Numbered from the stretch's first letter, positions 8,209 to 18,487 are shown. The stretch is 64,000 nucleotides of DNA from Bacteroides graminisolvens DSM 19988 = JCM 15093 (GCF_000428125.1 NZ_KE386627.1:383375-447374), one strand, 5' to 3'. The notes: generated by a model not told the origin, from the sequence alone. Program-made: numbers and translations.

Positions 8209-8216
8209 TACTTTTG
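8209..8216 (+). promoter_or_regulatory. -7 element for the aminotransferase gene
   Basis: TACTTTTG fits TAnnTTTG and lies 45 bases before the ATG at 8262. No TTG is present at the -33 spacing. This placement argues against the longer upstream start at 8214, which would begin inside the promoter box. Confidence 0.5.
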
Positions 8217-8261
8217 CATACACATTTAATCATCTTCGTACTGACAAAGAACAAATATATT

Positions 8262-9578
8262 ATGAGAAATACACCAATCAGCAAGAGCGTAATCGATAAG
8301 GCAATTGAGAAATTTGCCATTGCCGATTTTTCTAAAGCGACTATTCGTGAAGTGAAAGCCATAGCAGCAGAGGCTGAAGAGGCTTCGGGCATTGAGTTTA
8401 TCAAAATGGAAATGGGTGTGCCCGGATTACCGGCGTCGGCCGTTGGAGTGCAGGCGGAAATTGAAGCTTTGCAAAACGGAATTGCCAGTTTGTACCCCGA
8501 CATTAACGGATTGCCTGCCCTCAAAGAGGAAGCGGCTCGCTTTGTAAAGGCTTTTATCAACGTAGACATCAGCCCCGAAGGGTGTGTTCCCGTTACGGGT
8601 TCCATGCAGGGCACTTTTGCTTCTTTTCTAACTTGCAGCCAATGTAATCCGCAAAAAGATACGATTCTTTTTATCGATCCGGGATTTCCCGTGCAGAAAC
8701 AGCAATTGGTGGTGATGGGACAAAAATACGAAACGTTTGACGTTTATGATTTCCGCGGTGATAAACTCAAAGCGAAGCTGGAGGGTTATCTGCAAAAGGG
8801 AAACATCTCGGCCATTGTCTATTCTAACCCGAACAACCCCAGCTGGATTTGTTTAAAAGATGAAGAGTTACGCATTATTGGCGAGCTGGCTACTCAATAT
8901 GATGTCATTGTTCTAGAAGACTTGGCTTATTTCGCCATGGATTTCAGAAGTGATATGGGCACTCCTTTCCAAGCGCCTTTCCAACCTTCGGTAGCGCATT
9001 ACACTGATAATTATGTTCTTCTGATTTCGGGTTCAAAGGCTTTCAGCTATGCCGGACAACGAATTGGGGTAACTTGCATATCCGATAAACTGTACCACCG
9101 TGCTTATCCCGGCTTTGAAGTCCGATACGGCGGAGGTACATTCGGTACTGTTTTCATTCACCGGGTGCTTTACGCATTATCTTCGGGCACCAGTCACTCG
9201 GCTCAATATGCCATGGCGGCTATGATGAAAGCAGCAAGCAACGGGGAGTACAAGTTCCTCAACGAGGTGAAGGTGTACGGTCAGCGGGCGCAAAAGCTGA
9301 AAGAGATTTTTTTGCGCTACGGTTTTTATCTGGTGTACGACAATGATTTGGGCGATGCCGTGGCGGATGGTTTTTATTTCACCATAGGTTATCCGGGAAT
9401 GACAAGCGGTGTGCTGGCCAAAGAGTTGATGTATTACGGCGTTAGTGCCATTTCTTTGGTAACAACCGGCAGTAAGCAGGAAGGTTTGCGTGCCTGTACG
9501 TCGTTCATCAAAGATCATCAATATACGCAATTGGAAGAGCGAATGGCTATTTTTGCCGAAAATCATCCGGTTGTGTAA
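8262..9578 (+). CDS. Class I/II PLP-dependent aminotransferase
   Basis: A 438-residue fold-type I aminotransferase. Visible hallmarks are the YSNPNNPSW motif that contacts substrate and cofactor, the aspartate in VLEDLAYFAMD, and the Schiff-base lysine in ISGSKAFSYAGQRIG. The length is typical of bacterial aspartate/alanine/aromatic-type enzymes. The start was set at MRNTPISK because the promoter box ends just before it and the upstream extension is not family-like. The gene is a single transcription unit. The amino donor and acceptor cannot be assigned from sequence alone. Confidence 0.88.
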   Translation: MRNTPISKSVIDKAIEKFAIADFSKATIREVKAIAAEAEEASGIEFIKMEMGVPGLPASAVGVQAEIEALQNGIASLYPDINGLPALKEEAARFVKAFINVDISPEGCVPVTGSMQGTFASFLTCSQCNPQKDTILFIDPGFPVQKQQLVVMGQKYETFDVYDFRGDKLKAKLEGYLQKGNISAIVYSNPNNPSWICLKDEELRIIGELATQYDVIVLEDLAYFAMDFRSDMGTPFQAPFQPSVAHYTDNYVLLISGSKAFSYAGQRIGVTCISDKLYHRAYPGFEVRYGGGTFGTVFIHRVLYALSSGTSHSAQYAMAAMMKAASNGEYKFLNEVKVYGQRAQKLKEIFLRYGFYLVYDNDLGDAVADGFYFTIGYPGMTSGVLAKELMYYGVSAISLVTTGSKQEGLRACTSFIKDHQYTQLEERMAIFAENHPVV

Positions 9579-9676
9579 GTCCGGCTTTACTTTCAATGAT
9601 TAGAAACTTTTAATAAGCGAATCAAAAAAAAGAGTAATTCTTTTTGCTCCTAACAAATTATGTATATATTAGGGGC

Positions 9677-10267
9677 ATGAAGATTAACTCAGACATACTA
9701 AAAATAGAATCTAATAACGTGGCACCGTCACGCGGAAAGATACTGATTTCGGAACCATTCCTTGTTGACAATATGTTCGGGCGGTCTGTTGTTCTGCTCA
9801 TTGATCATACAATTGATGGTAGTATGGGACTTGTTTTGAATAAGATGGCTCCCATTTTGTTGAATGACGTTATCAAGGATTTTAAAGACGTAGAAAGTAT
9901 TCCTATATATAAAGGAGGGCCTTTGGCCACCGATACACTGTTTTATCTGCACACCATTCCGGATGTTCCGGACGCTTTGCCCATCTCGAGTAAGCTGTAT
10001 TTAAATGGTGACTTTGAGGTCATCAGGGATTACATCGTGAAAGGAAATCCGTTAAGAGGCTCCATTCGTTTTTTCCTAGGCTATTCGGGTTGGGAATTGA
10101 AGCAACTTCATCAGGAGATACAAGATAATACGTGGCTCATTGGTAAAAGCGATGTGAAATCTATGTTAAATTATAACACGGAGGGCATGTGGCAAAAGGC
10201 ATTGAGTAAGCTCGGCAGCAAGTACGAAACGTGGGCGCGGTTTCCTCAAATACCTTCGTTGAACTAA
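9677..10267 (+). CDS. YqgE/AlgH family protein
   Basis: A 196-residue member of the UPF0301 (YqgE/AlgH) family. The characteristic opening is present, [10 protein letters not shown] with [13 protein letters not shown], followed by GSMGLVLNK and [13 protein letters not shown]. The biochemical role is unknown; in other phyla the family sits near ruvX or affects alginate and antibiotic phenotypes. The start at 9677 gives the family's usual N-terminus, while the longer open frame from 9644 adds an atypical extension. AGGGG just ahead of the ATG could act as a ribosome site. It converges with the acetyltransferase gene, 6 bases apart. Confidence 0.9.
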   Translation: MKINSDILKIESNNVAPSRGKILISEPFLVDNMFGRSVVLLIDHTIDGSMGLVLNKMAPILLNDVIKDFKDVESIPIYKGGPLATDTLFYLHTIPDVPDALPISSKLYLNGDFEVIRDYIVKGNPLRGSIRFFLGYSGWELKQLHQEIQDNTWLIGKSDVKSMLNYNTEGMWQKALSKLGSKYETWARFPQIPSLN

Positions 10268-10273
10268 GTTTCG

Positions 10274-10801
10274 CTACACAATGCGTTGCATAATAACTAC
10301 GTCTTTATAACTTTGACCGGATACCAGCCATGATTTTAGCAGGCCGCTTTGCTCGAAACCGTTTCCGGCAAAGAGTTTCAGGCTGGCTTCATTGTCGGCG
10401 GGTATGTGTGCGTAGAGTTGTTTGAAGCGAAGAAACTCAAAAGCGTATTCGCACAAAAGAGCAAGAGCGTCTGCCGCATATCCCATGCCTCTATAGGGTT
10501 CAAGTAAACCGATGCCTACGGCTCCTCTTCCATGAAGGGGGGCGTAGTCTGTAATGTCTATAGTTCCAAGCGTTACTTCGTCGTCACGGCGAATAATCAT
10601 CAAACGGATTTGTTTATCGGCGTACATGTCACTCTGCGAGTTTTCAATGTATTCTTTTAAAATGTATCTGGAGTACGGCACGGTGAGACAGCTAATATCC
10701 CAAAAGGCCGGGTCATTCTCCATCACATACATAATGTCCAGGTCTTCGGGTTCTACCGGACGTAGATAGATTCTATCATTAACTAAAAAAGAATTCTTCA
10801 T
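10274..10801 (-). CDS. GNAT family N-acetyltransferase (RimJ/RimL type)
   Basis: A 175-residue acetyltransferase. It opens RIYLRPVEPEDLD like RimJ/RimL proteins and has the acetyl-CoA pyrophosphate loop as YRGMGYAADAL, followed by the FKQLYAHIPADNEASLKLFAGNGF segment typical of the fold's motif B. Substrates may be a protein N-terminus, an amino sugar or a small molecule; nothing here decides. It is the last gene of a minus-strand unit recR - membrane protein - GNAT, starting 24 bases after the membrane protein stop. Confidence 0.85.
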   Translation of the reverse strand: MKNSFLVNDRIYLRPVEPEDLDIMYVMENDPAFWDISCLTVPYSRYILKEYIENSQSDMYADKQIRLMIIRRDDEVTLGTIDITDYAPLHGRGAVGIGLLEPYRGMGYAADALALLCEYAFEFLRFKQLYAHIPADNEASLKLFAGNGFEQSGLLKSWLVSGQSYKDVVIMQRIV

Positions 10802-10825
10802 CGGGTGTGTTATAAGCTTGTTATC

Positions 10826-11269
10826 CTATTCTAAATTTAAGTCTTTCTGTATTTTGGTTTTACCGGGCATACAAAAAAAAGATGCTGTGGCACCAATCAA
10901 GGCACAAAGTCCGCCTACGCTGTCAAATGTGAGGTAATATATAAACAGGTTGATCAGAATGACAACTTCAAGAAGCAGTAACCTGATGGCACTCCAACGA
11001 GCGTATAACGTAAAAGCGCGAAGCATATCGGCCGGATCAATCTTTTTCTTTAATACGTAGGCAAACAGTTTCAACGAAACGGGTACTATGGCAATAGCGG
11101 ACAATATGCCGACTGTTTCAAGCAAGTATTGCATGCGTGCATCATCGGCATAAATTCCTACCGGCAATAAATCGGTTTCAAACCCAATCATCATAAGGAA
11201 GGGTAAAGCCCAGAAAACAACATACTGTATTTTCAGCGTTTTATATAAGGATGTACTATTCAAATCCAT
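10826..11269 (-). CDS. Hypothetical integral membrane protein between recR and GNAT gene
   Basis: A 147-residue protein with about four hydrophobic helices (residues roughly 14-30, 48-72, 90-112 and 117-132). A basic loop with KKKIDPADMLRAF lies between the second and third helices. No named family is recognised. It starts 38 bases after the recR stop and 24 bases before the GNAT start, so all three are probably one transcript. The conserved spacing suggests a real gene rather than a chance frame. Confidence 0.75.
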   Translation of the reverse strand: MDLNSTSLYKTLKIQYVVFWALPFLMMIGFETDLLPVGIYADDARMQYLLETVGILSAIAIVPVSLKLFAYVLKKKIDPADMLRAFTLYARWSAIRLLLLEVVILINLFIYYLTFDSVGGLCALIGATASFFCMPGKTKIQKDLNLE

Positions 11270-11307
11270 TGTGTTCTATTAAAAAAAGGTTTGGTTATGA
11301 TACTTAT

Positions 11308-11925
11308 TTATACTGTGCCGTTAAATGCGGTGCGGTTCACGATGCTTCGTCCCAAAGTGATTTCATCGGTGTATTCCAGTTCGTCGCCAATAGACACGCC
11401 TCTTGCGATGATGCTCAGTTTGACTCCGCTCTTTTCAAGTTTGCGGTACAGGTAGAAATTGGTTGTATCGCCTTCCATGGTGGTGCTCAGCGCCAGAATG
11501 ATTTCTTTCACGCCGCCGTCTTTTACTCGATTAATCAAACTTTCTATTTGAAGGTCGCCCGGTCCTACTCCGTCCATCGGAGAGATGACTCCTCCCAGTA
11601 CATGATACAAGCCTTTGTATTGCTGAGTAGCCTCAACGACCATCACGTCTCGTATGTTTTCAACGACACAAACGGTGGAACTGTCTCTTTGAGTATTGGC
11701 ACATATCTGGCACACATCTGTGTCGGAGATGTTGTGACAAACCTTGCAATACTTCACTTCGCGTTTAAGTGTTATAACGGAATTACCAAATGCTTCGACG
11801 GTTGCCGTGTCTTGTCGCAACAGGTGCAAAACCAGTCGCATAGCTGTTTTCTTTCCTATTCCGGGTAGTTTGGCAAACTCGCTGACTGCCTTTTCTAAAA
11901 GCAGGGATGAATATTGTTGGTTCAC
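11308..11925 (-). CDS. recR: Recombination protein RecR
   Basis: A 205-residue RecR, the standard length. The order is a helix-hairpin-helix (LPGIGKKTA), a four-cysteine zinc finger (CKVC and CQIC with HNISDTDV between), and a Toprim domain ([12 protein letters not shown] onwards). RecR works with RecO and RecF to load RecA at single-strand gaps. The start codon is GTG at 11925; no in-frame ATG gives the family N-terminus. On the minus strand a TATCTTTG element lies upstream at 11972-11979. It leads the three-gene minus-strand unit. Confidence 0.95.
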   Translation of the reverse strand: MNQQYSSLLLEKAVSEFAKLPGIGKKTAMRLVLHLLRQDTATVEAFGNSVITLKREVKYCKVCHNISDTDVCQICANTQRDSSTVCVVENIRDVMVVEATQQYKGLYHVLGGVISPMDGVGPGDLQIESLINRVKDGGVKEIILALSTTMEGDTTNFYLYRKLEKSGVKLSIIARGVSIGDELEYTDEITLGRSIVNRTAFNGTV

Positions 11926-11971
11926 TTTTTTGTTTACTTATTTATCATGGTTTACAATCTGATACCATCCG

Positions 11972-12031
11972 CAAAGATAACAATCAATAGTGAAATATGA
12001 AGTTCCAATTGAGAAATAAGTGTTATCTTTG
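11972..12031. promoter_or_regulatory. Divergent promoter region, recR and Na+/solute symporter
   Basis: TATCTTTG occurs on the minus strand at 11972-11979, pointing to recR, and on the plus strand at 12024-12031, pointing to the symporter. Both match TAnnTTTG. No convincing -33 TTTG was found at 19-21 bases for either. Confidence 0.5.
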
Positions 12032-12048
12032 CCCGAAACATCGAAGTT

Positions 12049-13500
12049 ATGATACTAATCACCATCATTTGCTACTTTGCCGTTTTGTTGATTATAGCTC
12101 GTATCACCGGTAGGAAGGGCGGCTCGGATGCTGCTTTTTTCAAAGGAGAAAATAAATCTCCCTGGTATGTTGTTTCATTTGGAATGATAGGGGCTTCCAT
12201 TTCCGGAGTTACTTTCGTCTCGGTTCCGGGCATGGTAAGAGGAATGGATATGACGTACATGCAAACGGTACTCGGTTTCTTTTTCGGTTATCTGGTGGTG
12301 GCGCATCTTCTTCTTCCGTTGTACTACCGACTCAATCTCACCAGTATTTATACGTACTTGGGAACGCGCATCGGGAACAGGGCTTACCGCACAGGTTCTC
12401 TGTTTTTCTTATTGTCGCGTATGCTGGGAACGGCTGCCAAGCTCTATTTGGTATGTCTTATATTATATACGTATGTTTTTAGTGCTATGGGGGTTCCTTT
12501 CTGGACGATAGCTGCGGGTGCGGTTACTTTGGTTTGGGTTTACACGCACAAAAGCGGCATTAAAACGATTGTGTGGACGGATACCTTGCAAACATTCTGC
12601 CTGATAGCGGCACTGGTTAGTATTATTTTTGTGACCGTGAGCCATTTACAACTCAACTTTGGCGGTATTGTTCAAACCATATCTGAAAGTAGTTACAGTC
12701 GTATCTTTGTATTCGACGACTGGGTTTCCAGACAAAATTTTTTCAAGCAGTTCTTCAGCGGAATCTTTATTGTGATTGTGATGACCGGTTTGGATCAGGA
12801 CATGATGCAAAAGAATCTTTCGTGCAGAAACCTCAGGGAGGCGCAGAAAAACATGTATTGCTATGGTTTTTCATTTGTACCGCTTAACTTTTTGTTTATG
12901 TGTCTAGGCATCCTACTCATTACTCTTGCAGGCAAAGATGGCATTGCTTTGCCGACGGTAAACGATGATATTCTTCCGATGTTTGCTACGCAGGGTTATC
13001 TGGGCGAAGGGGTTCTGGTGCTTTTTACCATCGGTATTATTGCTGCTGCATTCAGCAATTCTGATTCGGCACTGACTGCCATGACAACAAGCTTTTGCGT
13101 GGATATTTTGCGGACGGGAAAAGACGTCGAAGCGGTTGCTTTGCGAAAAAGGAACAAAGTGCATGTTTTGTTTTCTGTCTTGCTGGTGCTGTTTATCTGC
13201 TTTTTTCGTGTGGTCAATGAAAGCAGTGTGATTGATACGATTTACGTAATTGCTTCTTATACATACGGTCCGCTACTGGGCATGTTCGCCTTCGGACTGT
13301 TCACTAAACGCAATACTAAAGATAAGTATGTGCCTTACATAGCGGTGGCTGCTCCGGTAATTTGTTACCTGGCCGATAGCATGACGTTAAGAGTTTTGGG
13401 ATATAAATTTGGTTATGAGATGCTTATGATAAACGGAATGCTTACCTTTGCAGGCTTGTGGTTTTTTTCGTCAAATAATAATTTTAATAAAACAACATAG
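12049..13500 (+). CDS. Sodium:solute symporter (SSS family)
   Basis: A 483-residue polytopic membrane protein with about 13 hydrophobic helices, the usual number for this family. It has the N-terminal [18 protein letters not shown] segment of the first core helix, and the later [14 protein letters not shown] stretch, where SSS proteins bind sodium through serine/threonine residues. The family couples Na+ influx to uptake of sugars, amino acids or organic ions; the solute is not evident. Use of Na+ fits the Na+-pumping NQR complex encoded later in the window. engB follows 4 bases after the stop, so the two are co-transcribed. Confidence 0.9.
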   Translation: MILITIICYFAVLLIIARITGRKGGSDAAFFKGENKSPWYVVSFGMIGASISGVTFVSVPGMVRGMDMTYMQTVLGFFFGYLVVAHLLLPLYYRLNLTSIYTYLGTRIGNRAYRTGSLFFLLSRMLGTAAKLYLVCLILYTYVFSAMGVPFWTIAAGAVTLVWVYTHKSGIKTIVWTDTLQTFCLIAALVSIIFVTVSHLQLNFGGIVQTISESSYSRIFVFDDWVSRQNFFKQFFSGIFIVIVMTGLDQDMMQKNLSCRNLREAQKNMYCYGFSFVPLNFLFMCLGILLITLAGKDGIALPTVNDDILPMFATQGYLGEGVLVLFTIGIIAAAFSNSDSALTAMTTSFCVDILRTGKDVEAVALRKRNKVHVLFSVLLVLFICFFRVVNESSVIDTIYVIASYTYGPLLGMFAFGLFTKRNTKDKYVPYIAVAAPVICYLADSMTLRVLGYKFGYEMLMINGMLTFAGLWFFSSNNNFNKTT

Positions 13501-13504
13501 AACA

Positions 13505-14104
13505 ATGGAAATATCGAGCGCTGAATTTATTATCAGTAACACCAACGTGAAGAAATGTCCGGCCGGCGTGTTTCCGGAATATGCTTTCATCGGGCGATCA
13601 AACGTAGGTAAGTCTAGTCTCATCAATATGCTCACCGCGCATAAAGGGTTGGCCATGGCTTCATCAACGCCCGGAAAAACAATGCTCATTAATCATTTCC
13701 TGATTAATAAAAGCTGGTATTTGGTTGACTTGCCGGGTTACGGTTATGCTCGCAGGGGACAAAAAGGTCAAGAGCAGATTAAAACGATTATTGAAGATTA
13801 TATATTGGAACGCGAACAGATGACCAATCTGTTTGTGCTCATTGACAGCAGACTGGAACCTCAAAAGATTGACCTGGAATTTATGGAATGGCTGGGCGAG
13901 AACGGAATTCCTTTTGCTATTGTATTCACCAAAGCAGATAAGCTTTCGGGCGGAAGAATTAACGGCAATGTAAGTTCTTACCTGAGCAAGCTCAAAAAAC
14001 AATGGGAAGAACTCCCCCCCTACTTCGTTACCTCAGCGGAAACTCGTATGGGAAGGAAAGAAATTCTCGACTATATAGAAAGTATCAACAAATCAGTTTA
14101 TTAA
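13505..14104 (+). CDS. engB: Ribosome biogenesis GTPase YihA/YsxC (EngB)
   Basis: A 199-residue TRAFAC GTPase. The G1 motif is GRSNVGKS, G3 is DLPGYG, G4 is TKAD and the G5 region is TSAE. The family assists late assembly of the large ribosomal subunit in the cytoplasm. The start at 13505 (MEISSAEF) gives the family N-terminus; the open frame extends back into the symporter gene but that part is not protein-like. It lies 4 bases after the symporter and 2 bases before the DUF4923 gene. Confidence 0.95.
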   Translation: MEISSAEFIISNTNVKKCPAGVFPEYAFIGRSNVGKSSLINMLTAHKGLAMASSTPGKTMLINHFLINKSWYLVDLPGYGYARRGQKGQEQIKTIIEDYILEREQMTNLFVLIDSRLEPQKIDLEFMEWLGENGIPFAIVFTKADKLSGGRINGNVSSYLSKLKKQWEELPPYFVTSAETRMGRKEILDYIESINKSVY

Positions 14105-14106
14105 AC

Positions 14107-14709
14107 ATGTATTCATTAAAAAAAATTGGGATTGCTGCAATAATTACTGCAACATCTGTATTACCGCTGCAAGCGCAGTCCATAACAGATATATTCAATT
14201 TGGATAATATAAGTAAAGCGGTAAATAGCATTACAGGTAAAAAAGAGACAGTCAACTTAATTGGAGTGTGGAATTATACTGGTTCAGCTGTTGAGTTTGA
14301 ATCATCTGACTTATTAAGGCAGGCGGGCGGAGCAGTGGCTTCATTAGCAGTTGAAAACAAAATGAACACACAATTAGCCAAAGTAGGAATCAAGCCAGGC
14401 ACCATGAACTTTACGTTCAATGCTGACAGCACATTTACCAGCACTGTTGGGAAACGAACCATGAGCGGAAGCTATTCTTATAATGCTTCGACAGGTAAGG
14501 TTACTTTAAAGTACTTACAGCTATTGGGAACAAGTGCTAAAGTCGACTATTCGTCGGGAGAAATGGCCTTGCTATTTGATGCTGATAAACTACTAAAGAT
14601 ATTGGCCTTCATGGGAGGCAAATCAACTAACACTACGCTGAAAACTGTTAGTTCAATTGCTAAAACCTACGATGGTATGTTACTTGGGTTTGACATGAAA
14701 AAAAAATAA
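14107..14709 (+). CDS. DUF4923 family secreted protein
   Basis: A 200-residue exported protein with a signal peptide ending near LQAQS. The mature part carries GVWNYTGSAVEFES and KVGIKPGTMNFTFN, which I recognise from the DUF4923 family of Bacteroidales. The second half is beta-rich with alternating threonine/serine strands (FTSTVGKRTMSGSYSY), like a lipocalin-type or calycin-like barrel. The function is unknown. The chosen start places the signal peptide first and lies 2 bases after the engB stop, so it is part of that operon. It converges end to end with galM. Confidence 0.8.
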   Translation: MYSLKKIGIAAIITATSVLPLQAQSITDIFNLDNISKAVNSITGKKETVNLIGVWNYTGSAVEFESSDLLRQAGGAVASLAVENKMNTQLAKVGIKPGTMNFTFNADSTFTSTVGKRTMSGSYSYNASTGKVTLKYLQLLGTSAKVDYSSGEMALLFDADKLLKILAFMGGKSTNTTLKTVSSIAKTYDGMLLGFDMKKK

Positions 14710-15846
14710 TCATGGAGTAACGCCGAAGCGATAAACGGTGTGACTCCGGTACCGATCACCCGGACGAAGAACAGTTGACGGGAATTGTGGTTTATTGGGA
14801 CTATCGGCAAAGTGCTGTGTTTCAAAACAAATGGAACAACGCTTGCCGTAAACCGTTTGTTTTTTGCCTGTTATATTCCCTTTCAAACCATTGGCCGTAT
14901 AAATTTGCAATCCGGGTTCGGTGGTGTAAACTTCCATGGTGCGGCCGCTTGCATCATCTGTTATGCGGGCTGCCAAACGAGTATCGTCTCCTTGCGTATT
15001 GAGCACCCACGTGTGGTCATAACCGCCGGTAACATTCAGCTGCAAACAGTTAACATCAATGCTGTCACCAACGTAGCGGGGTGATTGGAAATCGAACGGT
15101 GTAGCAGTCACCGGCAGCATTTCACCCGTCACACATTTGGTTGAATCGTAAGGAGTGTAACGATCGGCATCAATCATTAGCTTCTGGTTCTCGACCGTAT
15201 GGCTGAAATCTCCTGATATGTTGAAGAATGAATGATTAGAAAGGTTGAGAACGGTAGGTTTATCTGTGGTGGCTTCGTAGCGTATGTCTAATTCATTCTT
15301 GTCGGTCACCGTGAAATAAACGTCCACAGTCAGGTTCCCGGGAAATCCATTCTCTCCGTCGGGCGAAAAGTAGCTCAACTTTAAAGAGTTGTTATCCAAA
15401 CGATCGGCTTGCCAGATGCGTGAAGCAAAGCCGGGTTCACCTCCATGAGCACAATGTGCACCGGTGTTTGCCTTTAGCTGATAGGTAACGGAATCTAAGG
15501 TAAAACGAGCATTTAAAATACGACCAATGTAACGTCCGATGGTTGCTCCGAAGTTTTGTTTTTTATTCATGTAGTCATCTACATTTGAAAATCCACAGAC
15601 TACATCTTCAAACTTACCATGCCTGTCGGGTACCATCACTGAAACTACTCGTGCCCCGTAATTTGTTATACAGACTTCCATTCCGGCACTGTTCTTGAGC
15701 ACAAAGAGATTGGTGAGTTGGCCGTTAACCTCTCGCTGAAAGTCGGCCGGACGCAATCCCGACAGTGTTTGTTGGTCTTTTCCCGTACACGCCATAGCCA
15801 GCACGTTCAGGCAAATGAGTGATAGTAGTGTTATCTTTTTCATCAT
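14710..15846 (-). CDS. galM: Aldose 1-epimerase (galactose mutarotase), lipoprotein-type
   Basis: A 378-residue mutarotase interconverting alpha and beta aldose anomers, first step of galactose use. Conserved residues include NFGATIGRYIGRI, the histidine in GAHCAHGG, the histidine in NLSNHSFFN, and a glutamate in CFETQHFADSPN that acts as base. The N-terminus ends in LAMAC, a lipobox, so this form is probably exported and acylated rather than cytoplasmic. Two adjacent ATGs (15846, 15843) are possible starts. A TATATTTG box lies upstream on the minus strand at 15903-15910. No other galactose genes are adjacent. Confidence 0.92.
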   Translation of the reverse strand: MMKKITLLSLICLNVLAMACTGKDQQTLSGLRPADFQREVNGQLTNLFVLKNSAGMEVCITNYGARVVSVMVPDRHGKFEDVVCGFSNVDDYMNKKQNFGATIGRYIGRILNARFTLDSVTYQLKANTGAHCAHGGEPGFASRIWQADRLDNNSLKLSYFSPDGENGFPGNLTVDVYFTVTDKNELDIRYEATTDKPTVLNLSNHSFFNISGDFSHTVENQKLMIDADRYTPYDSTKCVTGEMLPVTATPFDFQSPRYVGDSIDVNCLQLNVTGGYDHTWVLNTQGDDTRLAARITDDASGRTMEVYTTEPGLQIYTANGLKGNITGKKQTVYGKRCSICFETQHFADSPNKPQFPSTVLRPGDRYRSHTVYRFGVTP

Positions 15847-15935
15847 TTTACTCTTGTTTGAAGTTTGTTACAGACTGATTTGTCATATTTAATAGAATTT
15901 CGCAAATATACGGGAATATTTCTAAAAAAAACGTC

Positions 15936-15943
15936 TACCTTTG
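15936..15943 (+). promoter_or_regulatory. -7 element for the DUF1573 gene
   Basis: TACCTTTG matches TAnnTTTG and lies 26 bases before the ATG at 15969. It is back to back with the galM box at 15903-15910. Confidence 0.55.
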
Positions 15944-15968
15944 TCTATTATAAAATACCAAAAGTGAA

Positions 15969-16370
15969 ATGAATATGAAGAAAATATTATTTTTTGTTGT
16001 TATGCTGGTAATGGGTGTAGCCTATGCGTCTGCTCAAAGCCAGGCAGAAATCAAATTTGATAAGACAACACATGACTTCGGAACATTTTCAGAAAATAGT
16101 CCTGTAGTGAGTTGTACTTTTACCTTTAGCAACGTTGGAAATGCGCCTCTGGTTATTCATCAGGCAGTGGCATCTTGTGGATGCACCGTTCCCGATTACA
16201 CCAAAGAACCGATACTACCGGGACAAAAAGGTACCATAAAAGTAACCTACAACGGAACCGGAAAGTATCCCGGTCACTTTAAAAAATCAATCACACTTCG
16301 CACCAATGCTAAAACAGAAATGCTACGGTTATACATTGAAGGTGACATGACAGCCAAAGATGCTAAATAA
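15969..16370 (+). CDS. DUF1573 domain secreted protein
   Basis: A 133-residue protein with a signal peptide (residues 1-23, ending ASAQS) and one DUF1573 domain. The domain is marked by THDFGTFSENSPV, TFSNVGNAPLVI, ASCGCTVPDY and PGQKGTIKVTYN. The fold is an immunoglobulin-like ASPM/SPD-2/Hydin relative common in Bacteroidota. The exact role is unknown. It may begin at 15969 or at the second ATG, 15975. It is a single unit with its own promoter and a strong terminator. Confidence 0.88.
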   Translation: MNMKKILFFVVMLVMGVAYASAQSQAEIKFDKTTHDFGTFSENSPVVSCTFTFSNVGNAPLVIHQAVASCGCTVPDYTKEPILPGQKGTIKVTYNGTGKYPGHFKKSITLRTNAKTEMLRLYIEGDMTAKDAK

Positions 16371-16390
16371 GAGATAATAAATAACAAGCC

Positions 16391-16421
16391 AAGGAGAATC
16401 TTTTGATTCTCCTTTTTTTTT
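16391..16421 (+). terminator. Rho-independent terminator after DUF1573 gene
   Basis: AAGGAGAATC and its near complement GATTCTCCTT enclose a TTTT loop, followed by a run of eight T residues. It lies 20 bases past the stop. Confidence 0.92.
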
Positions 16422-16498
16422 GTTTACTTTGAAACGCTTTATCAAATAGATATACGCAATTTATTTAATCACCCTAATTATTAGCAAATTTAGAGAGT

Positions 16499-18487
16499 AT
16501 GAAACACGAAGAAGAGAAGCCTGTAGGACTACCCGAAAATGCGTTTCGGGAGCTGAAACCCGAGGAAGAATATCAACCCTTGATGAGTCCTCATAAAAAC
16601 TATGCAGAAGTTAACTTATGGTCTGTTTTATGGGGAATCGGCATGGCTGTATTATTTTCGGCCGCTGCTGCCTACCTTGGGTTAAAAGTGGGACAGGTTT
16701 TTGAAGCAGCCATCCCCATTGCCATTATTGCGGTAGGCGTATCGGGCGCAGCCAAAAGAAAGAATGCGTTAGGCGAAAACGTGATTATTCAATCAATCGG
16801 TGCCAGTTCGGGCGTTATTGTGGCGGGAGCCATTTTCACATTGCCTGCACTGTACATCTTACAAGAAACATATCCGGAAGAAATTACCATCACCTTTACT
16901 CAGGTCTTTATCAGTTCCTTATTGGGAGGTATATTGGGAATACTCTTCCTCATTCCTTTCCGCAAATACTTTGTAAAAGACATGCACGGTAAATATCCTT
17001 TTCCCGAAGCAACAGCCACCACGCAGGTGCTTGTATCGGGTGAGAAAGGCGGCAATCAGGCCAAACCTCTTCTGATGGCGGGTATCGTAGGAGGTCTTTA
17101 CGATTTCATTGTGGCTACGTTCGGCTGGTGGAACGAGAACTTCACCACGCGTGTTTGCGGTTTCGGCGAAATGCTGGCCGATAAAGCCAAACTGGTTTTT
17201 AAAGTCAATACCGGAGCTGCCGTTATGGGATTGGGTTACATTGTCGGCTTGAAATATGCATCTATTATTTGTGCAGGTTCGCTGGCTGTGTGGTGGATCA
17301 TCATTCCCGGCATGTCTCTCATTTGGGGCGATAGTGTTCTCAACATGTGGAATCCTGAAATAACAGCAACGGTTGGCAGCATGTTACCCGAAGAGATTTT
17401 TAAACATTATGCTAAAAGCATTGGTATTGGTGGTATTGCCATGGCCGGTGTAATTGGTATCATTCGTTCTTGGGGAATTATAAAAGGTGCTGTGGGACTA
17501 GCTGCCAAAGAGATGAAAGGCAAACCGGTTGTCGACGAAGAAACAACTCGAACTCAACGTGATCTTTCTATGAAAATCATTGCCATTGGTTCTTTACTTA
17601 CATTGGTATTGATTTTCCTTTTCTTCTTCTTTGATGTCATGCAAGGCAACTTGCTTTATACCGTAGTTGGTATCTTATTGGTAGCCGGAATTGCATTCCT
17701 GTTTACAACGGTTGCGGCTAACGCCATTGCGATTGTTGGAACCAATCCGGTATCGGGAATGACACTGATGACTCTTATTTTGGCATCGGTCGTTATGGTT
17801 GCTGTAGGACTGAAAGGCCCCGGCGGAATGGTAGCGGCTTTGGTGATGGGAGGCGTTGTTTGTACGGCTCTATCCATGGCAGGCGGATTCATTACCGACC
17901 TGAAGATTGGTTATTGGTTGGGTAGCACGCCTGCCAAACAGCAAACTTGGAAGTTTTTGGGCACATTAGTATCTGCCGCCACAGTGGGTGGAGTTATGAT
18001 TATTCTGAATAAAACATACGGATTTACAAGCGGACAACTCGCTGCTCCGCAGGCCAATGCCATGGCAGCTGTCATTGAACCGTTGATGAACGGCGTAGGT
18101 GCTCCCTGGTTACTCTACGGCGTAGGTGCCTTGCTTGCCATTGTACTTACATTCTTCAAAATACCGGCATTGGCTTTTGCATTGGGAATGTTCATCCCTC
18201 TGGAACTTAACGTGCCCCTAGTTGTAGGTGGAGCCATCAATTGGTACGTCACTACACGTAGTAAAGACGAAAGCATTAATACAGCCCGTGGCGAAAAAGG
18301 AACGTTGCTTGCATCCGGATTCATTGCCGGTGGTGCCCTGATGGGAGTGGTTAGTGCTGCCATGCGTTTTGGCGGAATCAACTTGGTTCAGGAGCAATGG
18401 TTGCAAAACACTTGGTCAGAAGTACTGGCATTGGGCGCTTATGCTCTGTTGATACTCTACTTCATCAAGTCGGCCATGAAGAAATAA
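16499..18487 (+). CDS. OPT family oligopeptide transporter
   Basis: A 662-residue polytopic protein with about 14-16 hydrophobic helices. Hallmarks of the bacterial OPT group are the charged cytosolic start (KHEEEKPVG), the AAAYLGLKVGQVFEA helix, the GKYPFPEATATTQVL segment and VGTNPVSGMTLMTL. The family imports small peptides or metal-chelate complexes using the proton gradient. The next gene begins 15 bases after the stop, so the transporter heads a probable operon with an esterase, a DUF1460 protein, DUF6132 and thioredoxin. The cargo is not determined. Confidence 0.92.
   Translation: MKHEEEKPVGLPENAFRELKPEEEYQPLMSPHKNYAEVNLWSVLWGIGMAVLFSAAAAYLGLKVGQVFEAAIPIAIIAVGVSGAAKRKNALGENVIIQSIGASSGVIVAGAIFTLPALYILQETYPEEITITFTQVFISSLLGGILGILFLIPFRKYFVKDMHGKYPFPEATATTQVLVSGEKGGNQAKPLLMAGIVGGLYDFIVATFGWWNENFTTRVCGFGEMLADKAKLVFKVNTGAAVMGLGYIVGLKYASIICAGSLAVWWIIIPGMSLIWGDSVLNMWNPEITATVGSMLPEEIFKHYAKSIGIGGIAMAGVIGIIRSWGIIKGAVGLAAKEMKGKPVVDEETTRTQRDLSMKIIAIGSLLTLVLIFLFFFFDVMQGNLLYTVVGILLVAGIAFLFTTVAANAIAIVGTNPVSGMTLMTLILASVVMVAVGLKGPGGMVAALVMGGVVCTALSMAGGFITDLKIGYWLGSTPAKQQTWKFLGTLVSAATVGGVMIILNKTYGFTSGQLAAPQANAMAAVIEPLMNGVGAPWLLYGVGALLAIVLTFFKIPALAFALGMFIPLELNVPLVVGGAINWYVTTRSKDESINTARGEKGTLLASGFIAGGALMGVVSAAMRFGGINLVQEQWLQNTWSEVLALGAYALLILYFIKSAMKK

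Noticed and set aside
11251..11868. A 205-codon plus-strand frame over recR
   Set aside because: It overlaps RecR, whose motifs are complete, and the translation has no recognisable domain.
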